In this document: positions 1 to 5,092 of the stretch, piece after piece
Position numbering within the stretch: the first letter of the stretch is position 1
Layout of the letters: each line of letters starts with the position of its first letter
From: Phycisphaerales bacterium
GTDB taxonomy: Bacteria > Planctomycetota > Phycisphaerae > Phycisphaerales > SM1A02
Direction of reading: 5' to 3'
Length of the DNA stretch: 5,160 bases
Assembly (NCBI GenBank): GCA_029243925.1
Contig: JAQWRC010000066.1
Span: 1 to 5,160 of the forward strand
Translations under genes and position numbers: made by a program
Notes under the pieces: model-generated
What the model was told of the DNA's origin: nothing
The model's input: only the letters and a program-made list of their open reading frames with translations
Database searches by the model: none

Positions 1-534
1 AAGAACTTCTTTGGCGGAATCATGATCCTCTTCAGTCGACCCTTCAAGATCGGCGACGGCATTCAGGTCAATTCAGTCACTGGCAGTATCGAGAAGATCG
101 GGCTGTATCAAACAACGGTACGTGGGTGGGATGGGGTTCCATTCATTCTCCCCAACTCGATGTTCCTGACCAATCCCATCATGAATTTTGGAAAGCGCCA
201 ACAGCGCCGCTATCAGTTCGATCTTGGATTGCGGTACGAGGACTTCGCCAGAGTGGAGCCGGTGGTCAAGGGGATTGAAGTCTATCTGGACAATCATGAT
301 CTCATCGATCCCGACCATGCGCACCGCGTCTACTTTTCGTTGTACGGCGATTCGAGTCTCAACATCAGTGTGACGTGCTACGCGTTGCCGGATATGGGTG
401 ATACATCCTGGTTCAAATTGCAGCAGGACATCATGTTGGGCATTGGCCAGATTGTGGCAGACCATGGAGCGGACTTCGCCTTTCCGACGACGACGATTGA
501 TTATCCGACTCCTCCCGGATCGCAGGCGGTTTGA
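1..534 (+). CDS. MscS-family mechanosensitive ion channel, C-terminal part (5' end outside window)
   Basis: The reading frame is open from base 1 and ends at a TGA, giving the last 177 residues of a small-conductance mechanosensitive channel. Such channels sit in the inner membrane and release solutes on hypo-osmotic shock. Visible residues begin at the end of the pore helix (NFFGG at 2-6). They continue into the beta domain, with the family signature FSRPFKIGD (11-19), then V-T-G-S-I-E-K-I-G-L (26-35), and D-G-V-P-F-I-L-P-N-S (44-53), the usual DG...PN element. The C-terminal alpha/beta part has F-S-L-Y-G-D-S-S-L near 105-113 and ends with FPTTTI, a typical closing strand, plus a short tail. 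The internal ATG at base 22 falls inside the pore-helix motif, so it is not the true start. The missing 5' part should carry the transmembrane helices. Whether this is a short MscS or a large multi-domain member cannot be told. Family assignment is firm; the exact subfamily is open. Confidence 0.93.
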   Translation, partial: KNFFGGIMILFSRPFKIGDGIQVNSVTGSIEKIGLYQTTVRGWDGVPFILPNSMFLTNPIMNFGKRQQRRYQFDLGLRYEDFARVEPVVKGIEVYLDNHDLIDPDHAHRVYFSLYGDSSLNISVTCYALPDMGDTSWFKLQQDIMLGIGQIVADHGADFAFPTTTIDYPTPPGSQAV

Positions 535-574
535 TTTTCGCAATCATCCCGTCGCCACATTTGGCGCCATGGCC

Positions 575-580
575 GGAGGA
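575..580 (+). promoter_or_regulatory. Shine-Dalgarno GGAGGA upstream of arfB (start-deciding)
   Basis: GGAGGA is a near-perfect anti-16S match. It sits 8 nt before an in-frame GTG at 589 and only 2 nt before an in-frame TTG at 583. The homology-preferred ATG at 625 is 44 nt away. The site therefore argues for initiation at GTG 589, against the family alignment. Confidence 0.4.
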
Positions 581-624
581 GTTTGTGCGTGCCAGTGGCG
601 CGGTACACTCGAGGCATCAGTTCC

Positions 625-1041
625 ATGCTTGAGATTTCTCGATCCTTGCACATCCATCCGAGTGAACTTCGCATGCAGCTTTCGCGAAGCACCGGGCCCG
701 GTGGCCAGAATGTCAACAAGTTAGAGACGCGGGTGACATTGCTCTTCGATGTGGAGGGGTCATCGAGTTTGACCGACGCCCAACGGCAGCGAATCCAAAC
801 AGCACTTCGCACTCGGATCACGAAGGCGGGCATTCTTCGCATTACATCTCAGCGGCATCGAACGCAGGCGGCAAATCGTCAGGCGGCCACGGAACGCTTC
901 ATAGCATTGCTGCGTGAGGCATTGGCGCCGATCAAGACACGTCGGCCGACAAAGCCCACCCGGGCATCCAAGACACGCCGGCTTGAATCAAAGAAACAGC
1001 GTGGCTCGATCAAAAAAGGGCGACAAGGAAAGTGGGACTGA
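625..1041 (+). CDS. arfB: Alternative ribosome-rescue peptidyl-tRNA hydrolase, ArfB/YaeJ family
   Basis: The 138-residue product fits the ArfB family length (about 140). It is a class-I release-factor catalytic domain without the codon-recognition domains of RF1/RF2. The motif T-G-P-G-G-Q-N-V-N-K lies at 23-32, with the catalytic GGQ at 26-28, the same place as in E. coli YaeJ. The opening M-L-E-I-S-R aligns with the family start M-I-V-I-S-R. The last 35 residues form a basic Lys/Arg tail, which in this family enters the empty mRNA channel of ribosomes stalled without a stop codon. The protein then hydrolyses peptidyl-tRNA. The ATG at 625 was chosen by family alignment and has a weak GAGG at 611-614. 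A GTG at 589 in the same frame, with GGAGGA at 575-580 eight bases before it, would add 12 residues and cannot be excluded. The gene lies 90 bp after the channel gene on the same strand. Its TGA directly abuts the stop of the opposing gene. Confidence 0.92.
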   Translation: MLEISRSLHIHPSELRMQLSRSTGPGGQNVNKLETRVTLLFDVEGSSSLTDAQRQRIQTALRTRITKAGILRITSQRHRTQAANRQAATERFIALLREALAPIKTRRPTKPTRASKTRRLESKKQRGSIKKGRQGKWD

Positions 1042-1836
1042 CTACACGTCGTCGGCATCGTCGCCGTTGATCGTCATCCGTACTGGATGGCCGAACCATG
1101 CTCGGGGCCCATCTGTTTCGTACTGTTCCTTGAGCACCTGCTCGACGTCCTGCATCGTTCCATCCGCGGGAACCCATCCGCCATCGATATCGGGGAAGTC
1201 CACGACGCAGTTGGCGCATTTCTTGCCTTCGTAGAATCGGATCGGACACCAGAAGGATTCCACATTGCGGAGCATCTCCCCACCGAGTGCGTAGACGCCT
1301 GTCATCCAATCGCAGTACAGGCACCAGATGAGGTCATGCCCGACAAGACCGTCGAACTTCTGCCGACTGACATTGATCCATTCCGACTGCTTGTAGGACG
1401 GAAATCGAAGGAGCAGAACGAGCATGGGATACAGCGTGTACTGCGCCAGCCGAATGCCCCAGAAAACCGGATACACGATCGAGGTGACCCAGAGAGCGGC
1501 ATGATTTCTGGGACGGCCGATCAATCGATTGATGAATTTCACGATGACGCGTCGGCCAGGATGGTGGCGATTCGCGAATTCGTGGATTGCCGCCCAGGTC
1601 ATGAGCGCCAACGCTTGACCGAGGACGGCGCCAAGTACGCCAATCCATCCCCAGAGGATGCCAGCGGGAATCCATGGAATCCACGAAAGCAGAGCAACGG
1701 CGAGATCAAGTCCGGGGGCTCGAGTCAGTGGGGCGGTGATCATCCCCATGCCTATCCGAGGAAGAAAGGTCAGCAGCAGCGAGAGCAGCAGTGTGAAGCC
1801 GCCCATGATGGTCAGAGCAAGCAGAAAGGGGGGCAT
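1042..1836 (-). CDS. Conserved-type polytopic membrane protein with a C-terminal cysteine cluster, function unknown
   Basis: This 264-residue protein has hydrophobic segments at about 4-26, 43-62, 64-84 and 113-143, the last long enough for one or two helices. A basic loop (about 90-110: H-H-P-G-R-R, R-P-R) lies between the second pair and the last. After about residue 145 it is hydrophilic. Five cysteines fall there: C172 and C175 (W-C-L-Y-C-D-W), C197 (F-W-C-P), and C207 and C210 (K-K-C-A-N-C). Two CxxC pairs 32 residues apart suggest a metal site (zinc or iron), which is inference. The end is acidic (G-D-D-A-D-D-V). I do not recognise a named family. It starts with an ATG 13 nt after the upstream toroid gene, with an AAAGG ribosome-binding match 9 nt before the start. 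It is the last gene of the minus-strand cluster, and its TAG abuts the arfB stop. The long antisense frame opposite it (1087-1917) shows no recognisable motif and is a shadow. Confidence 0.85.
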   Translation of the reverse strand: MPPFLLALTIMGGFTLLLSLLLTFLPRIGMGMITAPLTRAPGLDLAVALLSWIPWIPAGILWGWIGVLGAVLGQALALMTWAAIHEFANRHHPGRRVIVKFINRLIGRPRNHAALWVTSIVYPVFWGIRLAQYTLYPMLVLLLRFPSYKQSEWINVSRQKFDGLVGHDLIWCLYCDWMTGVYALGGEMLRNVESFWCPIRFYEGKKCANCVVDFPDIDGGWVPADGTMQDVEQVLKEQYETDGPRAWFGHPVRMTINGDDADDV

Positions 1837-1849
1837 GAATCAGTGCCTT

Positions 1850-3043
1850 TCAGTCAGAGGAAGGATTCGGTTGTGTGGGTACCCATGGTGCAGGTGGGGT
1901 TGCATCGGGCATGTTGAGTGAAAGCAGAGTGAGTGCTGTGCCGTAGCTGGCCGATCTTGGAAAGACACGATCGTTCCATGTGCCGTCTTCATAGCGCACC
2001 TCAAGCAGTCTCGCCCGAAGTTGTCCGCGGTATTCCTCGCGGATTGCTTCCGGAAGCATTTCAATCGCCTGAGCGGCGTAATAGTGAGCAAAGAAGAAAT
2101 AATACGGGGCGACGGCGTAGGGCCCCTTGTGGGTACCTGATTTGGATCGCCTCGCTTCCAGCTCATTCCAGAATGCCAGAAATGAGTCCAGCGAGCTTCG
2201 CACTCGATCGACGGATCCGCGACCGGCCAGAAGAAGTGTGGTTTCGCTGGCGAGCATGCGACCTGCAGATCCAGCGACGTGTGTCGCTGGATCGGCTTGG
2301 GTCATTCCACCGCTGTACTCGACGGCTCCGGTCGTGGATCGAGATCGTTCAAGTGCGTCAAGGGCTCGATTGATGAGTTCAGCGTCGACGGCGATTCCGG
2401 CGTTGGATGCTGCGAACAATGCCTGCAGTGCAGGGCCCGTCATGAATGGGGCTTGTGGCGCTGGTCGTTCTGCTTGGCGGCGTGCATAGTTCCAACCGCC
2501 CCATTCCGGGATGGCGATCCCCTGCAATGCGCTCGCGTAGAACGTGATGGCGTTCTGGACCGATGTCTCCTGATCGAGTGGGATTCCGTGGTGTGCCTGC
2601 AGTTCGGTCAGAAAACTCAGGGCATAGATATATCCCCAGCCACGCACGTCGTAGCCACCTTCGTAGTCCTTCCACTGCATCTGTTCATGCGTGGTGGCAT
2701 CGCAAAGAAACCGCGTTGCCCGAGCCAATGCGTTTTTGCGTTCCTGATCGTCCTCGGCCGGTGCAGCTCGAAGCAGTGCCGTGCTGACCAGGGCTGTCCC
2801 GCCGACGCGGTATCCGATGGGGATCGCACGCTCCCCGGCTTCGCGCACACGGTAGACGCCTTCGTAGGGCCACTCGGCCTGATTCGGCCCCTCCTGCCGA
2901 GTCAGCAGAAATGCAATCCCATCGGGCGTGATTTGTTGATCGTCGGTTTGCGGAAGTGGGTCCGCTGCAGCAGGAAGGCAGCAGGGCAACGTCGCCAATA
3001 TGAACAAGGCGAACCTTCGAGGTCGCCGGCAACGGAGCGTCAT
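1850..3043 (-). CDS. Secreted alpha/alpha-toroid protein (prenyltransferase / squalene-oxidase repeat type)
   Basis: The product is 397 residues. An N-terminal signal peptide has Arg-rich residues 4-10, a hydrophobic core at about 11-20 and a probable signal peptidase I site after A27 (P-A-A-A then D-P). Neither C21 nor C22 lies in an acceptable lipobox, so a lipoprotein is unlikely. The mature protein carries spaced Gly/aromatic repeats typical of squalene-cyclase-like alpha/alpha barrels: I-T-P-D-G-I-A-F-L-L (38-47), G-Y-R-V-G-G-T-A-L-V (77-86), Y-E-G-G-Y-D-V-R-G-W-G-Y (127-138), W-G-G-W-N-Y-A (181-187), and a QW-like C-terminal repeat with DGTW (353-356) and Y-G-T-A-L-T-L-L-S-L (367-376). 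No DxDD cyclase motif is seen, so it is probably not a terpene cyclase. A structural or ligand-binding role outside the cytoplasm is possible. The start ATG overlaps the pyrophosphatase stop (ATGA) and has no clear ribosome-binding site, which fits translational coupling. Fold family is likely; substrate unknown. Confidence 0.85.
   Translation of the reverse strand: MTLRCRRPRRFALFILATLPCCLPAAADPLPQTDDQQITPDGIAFLLTRQEGPNQAEWPYEGVYRVREAGERAIPIGYRVGGTALVSTALLRAAPAEDDQERKNALARATRFLCDATTHEQMQWKDYEGGYDVRGWGYIYALSFLTELQAHHGIPLDQETSVQNAITFYASALQGIAIPEWGGWNYARRQAERPAPQAPFMTGPALQALFAASNAGIAVDAELINRALDALERSRSTTGAVEYSGGMTQADPATHVAGSAGRMLASETTLLLAGRGSVDRVRSSLDSFLAFWNELEARRSKSGTHKGPYAVAPYYFFFAHYYAAQAIEMLPEAIREEYRGQLRARLLEVRYEDGTWNDRVFPRSASYGTALTLLSLNMPDATPPAPWVPTQPNPSSD
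3040..3043 (-). promoter_or_regulatory. ATGA stop/start overlap between ppa and the toroid gene
   Basis: The ppa stop TGA and the toroid-protein start ATG share bases as ATGA. The 20 nt before this ATG contain no purine-rich ribosome-binding site. Translation of the downstream gene therefore probably depends on ribosomes finishing ppa. The overlap is seen directly; coupling is inferred. Confidence 0.7.
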
Positions 3044-3573
3044 GATGCGTGCATCTGATCGTAACGCGCGATGCTCTCTTCAATGACGCGGTGCGCATCC
3101 TCACGGTCATGCCACCCGTAGGTATCAGCATGTTTCCCTTCGAGATCCTTGTAGATGTGGAAGAAGTAATCCACCTCACGAAGCAGATGCTTGGGCAGGT
3201 GCTCGAGGCCCTGCATTTCGTTTCTGCGAGGATCAGTCGTCGGCACGGCCAGAATCTTGTGGTCTGGTCCCTTCTCATCACTCATGCCAAGTACGCCCAG
3301 CGGACGTACTTCAAGTACGGCCCCCGTGAAGCAGTAGCCATCGAGGAGGACGAGTACATCCAGTGGATCTCCGTCCTCGGCATGCGTACCCGGAATGAAG
3401 CCATAGGCTCCCGGGTAGTGCACGGGACTGAAGAGTGTTCGGTCGAGTTTGAAGACATTGAGTGTCTTGTCGTACTCGTACTTGTTGCTCGAGCCCGATG
3501 GAATTTCAATGACCGCATTGAGGGTCGTTGGAGGTTCGGGGCCGGGAGGAAGATCTGTCAGGTAGTTGGGCAC
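3040..3573 (-). CDS. ppa: Family I soluble inorganic pyrophosphatase
   Basis: This 177-residue enzyme hydrolyses pyrophosphate to two phosphates in the cytosol and so pulls biosynthetic reactions forward. The length matches bacterial family I enzymes (about 175). Numbered from the GTG start, the catalytic residues follow the E. coli set: K31, E33, R45, the signature DGDPLDV at 67-73 (metal-binding D67, D69, D72), D99, D104 and K106 in M-S-D-E-K-G-P-D-H-K, and Y141-K142. All expected metal and phosphate ligands appear present. The start is inferred as GTG at 3573-3571, giving M-P-N-Y-L-T-D-L. The frame stays open far upstream into ltaE, but no family sequence lies there and no in-frame ATG lies closer. 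A GGGG run 12 nt before the GTG is a poor ribosome-binding site. It sits 22 nt after the aldolase stop and overlaps the next gene by 4 nt, so it is very likely co-transcribed with both. Confidence 0.95.
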   Translation of the reverse strand: MPNYLTDLPPGPEPPTTLNAVIEIPSGSSNKYEYDKTLNVFKLDRTLFSPVHYPGAYGFIPGTHAEDGDPLDVLVLLDGYCFTGAVLEVRPLGVLGMSDEKGPDHKILAVPTTDPRRNEMQGLEHLPKHLLREVDYFFHIYKDLEGKHADTYGWHDREDAHRVIEESIARYDQMHAS

Positions 3574-3595
3574 GCGGGCATGGTACCCCAGTCGA

Positions 3596-4618
3596 TCACG
3601 AGGTGAGATCCTGAAGCACCTTGATGGCATGATCGATGCCGTCATCGTCAATGGCGAGGCTGGTAACGGCCCGGACCCGGCTTGGGCCCAGATCGAGCAT
3701 CCGGACGCCGTGCATGTCGAGTGCTTTGACGAACTCGGGAGCATTGTCGACGTCGAAGTAGACGATGTTCGTCTCGACGCTGGACGCATCAACGGACAGC
3801 CCCTTGCAACTCGCAATGGCCTCCGCCAGTCGTCGTGCCCGCTCGTGGTCTTCAGCGAGACGATCGATGTGGTGGTCGATGGCGTACAGCGCGGCCGCAG
3901 CAAGAAGACCGGATTGCCGCATGGCGCCACCGAGCATCTTTCGAAAGCGATGGGCGCGGGCCATGGTCGCCGCATCGCCAGCGACGATCGATCCCACTGG
4001 TGCGCCGAGTCCTTTGGAAAAGCATGTGGAGACCGTGTCGAAATGGGCGGCGATGCTTTTTGGTGTTTCGCCGGTGGCAACGGAGGCGTTCCAGAGGCGA
4101 GCTCCGTCTAGATGTCGTTTCAGTCCAAGTTCATGTGCACGTTGCGTGACCGCAGCCAGTTGATTCATGGGCCAGGGGGCGCCGCCGCCACGGTTCTGCG
4201 TGTTCTCCACCACGAGGAGACTTGAGTTGGGAAAGTGCGCGTCATCGATGCGGACATGTTCATTGATGGTGTCCGCTTCAAACATGCCGCGTTGCCCAGG
4301 AAGAAATGCGAAGCTGCATCCCGAGAGCGCAGCTGGACCGCCCGCCTCATATCGATAGATGTGCGAGTCGTCGTGGCATAGAATTTCATCTCCTGGATGC
4401 GTTTGCGTTCGGATGGCAAGTTGATTGGCCATGGTTCCTGATGGGACGAAGCAGGCCTGCTCCTTGCCCAGCAGTTCTGCCATGCGACGTTGCAGTTCCA
4501 GGACGGTGGGGTCATCGCCGAGGACATCATCTCCCAGTGGAGCATTCATCATGGCGTCACGCATTGCAGCGGTCGGCTGAGTGATGGTGTCGCTTCTCAG
4601 ATCGGAGCAGGGTGTCAT
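3596..4618 (-). CDS. ltaE: Low-specificity L-threonine aldolase (PLP-dependent)
   Basis: The 340-residue product is a fold-type I PLP enzyme that cleaves L-threonine and L-allo-threonine to glycine and acetaldehyde. The N-terminus D-L-R-S-D-T-I-T (6-13) and G-D-D-V-L-G-D-D-P-T (29-38) are family hallmarks. S-G-T-M-A-N-Q (60-66) is the phosphate-binding region, H86 in S-H-I-Y-R-Y-E-A-G-G stacks on the cofactor, and H-L-D-G-A-R-L-W-N-A (169-178) supplies D171 and R174. K202 in S-K-G-L-G-A-P-V-G-S is the Schiff-base lysine. Length and motif order match E. coli LtaE (333 residues). The ATG start gives a leader only three residues longer than E. coli. No Shine-Dalgarno site is visible before it (the preceding bases end in CACCCC). 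It is the first gene of the minus-strand cluster, 22 nt ahead of ppa. The related beta-eliminating lyases are a less likely alternative because all threonine aldolase motifs are present. Confidence 0.94.
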   Translation of the reverse strand: MTPCSDLRSDTITQPTAAMRDAMMNAPLGDDVLGDDPTVLELQRRMAELLGKEQACFVPSGTMANQLAIRTQTHPGDEILCHDDSHIYRYEAGGPAALSGCSFAFLPGQRGMFEADTINEHVRIDDAHFPNSSLLVVENTQNRGGGAPWPMNQLAAVTQRAHELGLKRHLDGARLWNASVATGETPKSIAAHFDTVSTCFSKGLGAPVGSIVAGDAATMARAHRFRKMLGGAMRQSGLLAAAALYAIDHHIDRLAEDHERARRLAEAIASCKGLSVDASSVETNIVYFDVDNAPEFVKALDMHGVRMLDLGPSRVRAVTSLAIDDDGIDHAIKVLQDLTS

Positions 4619-4625
4619 GGGGTGC

Positions 4626-4631
4626 AGTTTA
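4626..4631 (-). promoter_or_regulatory. Possible -10 element (TAAACT) for a leaderless ltaE transcript
   Basis: Read on the minus strand, TAAACT matches four of six bases of the sigma-70 -10 consensus and lies 7 nt before the ltaE ATG. Together with the missing ribosome-binding site this would suit a leaderless mRNA. No good -35 hexamer lies 16-18 nt further upstream (GTAATC is a poor match), so this is weak. Confidence 0.2.
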
Positions 4632-4671
4632 GAACATTCCGCTCAGTTGATTACTACGTGGAGAAAATGCA

Positions 4672-4703
4672 GGCGTCCTCCCAGAACCGTTCCGGGAGGC
4701 GCC
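4672..4703 (-). promoter_or_regulatory. Strong hairpin upstream of ltaE (leader or attenuator candidate)
   Basis: Arms 4672-4682 and 4694-4703 pair over 10 bp with one bulged base (T4676). GAA/TTC (4684-4686 with 4690-4692) extends the inner part around a CCG loop. On the minus strand the stem is followed three bases later by TTTT (4667-4664), so it could act as a weak intrinsic terminator in a ltaE leader. If ltaE is transcribed from just before its start codon, the hairpin would instead lie upstream of the promoter. Confidence 0.4.
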
Positions 4704-4839
4704 CACGCGCAAGGATGAGAGATCGTGTTGAAAGGAGACGTGTGTGGTCTTCTCTCTACCTGTACTGCGTCGCTCCAGGCCAGATCTCACAGCGCGGGGA
4801 TCAAAGTACGTAGATTTCTGAATAAGGCTGTTTTTGACG

Positions 4840-4857
4840 GCAGCATGGCTGCTTTTT
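4840..4857 (+). terminator. Small terminator-like hairpin with T5 tract
   Basis: GCAGC (4840-4844) pairs with GCTGC (4848-4852) around an ATG loop, and TTTTT follows at 4853-4857. The 5-bp stem is short for an efficient terminator. A nearby GGCTG-TTTTT (4826-4835) resembles the 3' arm plus T-tract and could compete for CAGC (4841-4844). It may stop plus-strand transcripts entering from the ltaE leader side, or be fortuitous. Confidence 0.3.
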
Positions 4858-4894
4858 GGTTTCATTTTGAATGTGATCCATCAGGTGGAACCGT

Positions 4895-5031
4895 GGCCGG
4901 TCCTCGTCCGAACAGGATCGTGGTACTTCCTCCCTCGAGGTGCCAGGTAATCAACATGAGTGGATGGCGGAGCATATGGTGGGTTCGCCCTCCCAGCGAC
5001 CGGGCCTCCGGGGCCCGGTCGCCGTGTTTTT
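4895..5031 (+). promoter_or_regulatory. Candidate attenuating leader RNA (riboswitch-like) before the permease-like gene
   Basis: Adjacent stem-loops can form at 4898-4904/4914-4920 (7 bp, one G-U) and 4921-4926/4940-4945 (6 bp, one G-U, 13-nt loop). A UUCG-capped stem (4977-4995) and the terminator follow. Bases 4895-4902 (GGCCGGTC) can instead pair with 4998-5006 in the terminator 5' arm, as 8 bp with one bulged G. That pairing would break both the first stem-loop and the terminator. Such mutually exclusive pairing is the layout of transcription attenuators. The start codon at 5093 lies about 60 nt beyond the terminator. I could not match it to a known riboswitch consensus. The 5' boundary is uncertain. 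Confidence 0.4.
4996..5031 (+). terminator. Strong intrinsic (rho-independent) terminator, plus strand
   Basis: A perfect 11-bp GC-rich stem (4996-5006 with 5012-5022) closes a 5-nt loop. CGTG and then TTTTT (5027-5031) follow. On the minus strand there is no T-tract after the stem, so it acts on plus-strand transcripts. No plus-strand gene lies between 1041 and this point, so it must end either a non-coding transcript or the leader of the gene starting at 5093. Confidence 0.8.
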
Positions 5032-5092
5032 ATGTACTGATGTAGTGCAGACGATATCCTGACGCACACCTTTCAATCAGGATGGAGCACCA

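Larger units (their letters stand above)
4619..5092. other. 474-bp gene-free interval between ltaE and the permease-like gene
   Basis: The two flanking genes diverge from this stretch. No frame in it has recognisable protein motifs. The plus-strand frame 4725-5045 runs straight through the terminator hairpin, and the minus-strand frame 4629-4865 is a low-information Arg/Ser-rich peptide; both look like chance. It does hold a bulged 10-bp hairpin (4672-4703), a small terminator-like hairpin (4840-4857), two adjacent stem-loops (4898-4920 and 4921-4945), a UUCG-capped stem (4977-4995) and a strong intrinsic terminator (4996-5031). No convincing sigma-70 promoter pair was found on the plus strand. 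The best -35-like TTGACG (4834-4839) lacks a matching -10. Confidence 0.8.

Noticed and set aside
73..543. 156-codon open frame on the minus strand
   Set aside because: It is antisense to the MscS-family gene and its Arg-rich composition is typical of a shadow frame.
562..569. Palindrome TGGCGCCA between the channel gene and arfB
   Set aside because: Eight bases with no loop and no T-tract. It is too short and unsupported to call an operator or terminator.
1087..1917. 276-codon open frame on the plus strand
   Set aside because: It lies opposite the membrane-protein gene and the end of the toroid gene. The translation has no motifs or coherent hydrophobic pattern, while the minus-strand frame has clear membrane segments and operon spacing.
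2097..2110. Possible active terpene cyclase motif in the toroid gene
   Set aside because: No DxDD motif is found in the 397 residues. The acidic E-D-D-Q-E at 97-101 does not fit, so cyclase activity is not claimed.
2279..3058. 259-codon open frame on the plus strand
   Set aside because: It is antisense to the toroid gene, whose signal peptide and repeat motifs are convincing. The plus-strand product is Cys-rich and motif-free.
3574..4080. Long N-terminal extension of the pyrophosphatase frame
   Set aside because: The frame stays open into ltaE, but family homology begins at the GTG at 3573. The upstream part is a shadow of the aldolase gene.
4629..4865. 78-codon open frame on the minus strand upstream of ltaE
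   Set aside because: The Arg/Ser-rich sequence is of low complexity with no homology I can see. It crosses the 4672-4703 hairpin.
4970..5031. tRNA or tmRNA-like GGTTCG segment near 4982-4987
   Set aside because: GGGTTCGCCC is a UUCG-capped stem, not a 7-nt T-loop (no GGTTCRANYCC), and no acceptor or anticodon stem can be drawn around it.
4725..5045. 106-codon open frame on the plus strand in the gap before the permease-like gene
   Set aside because: It reads through the UUCG-capped hairpin and the intrinsic terminator, ends after the T-tract, and shows no protein motif. Structured RNA is a better explanation.
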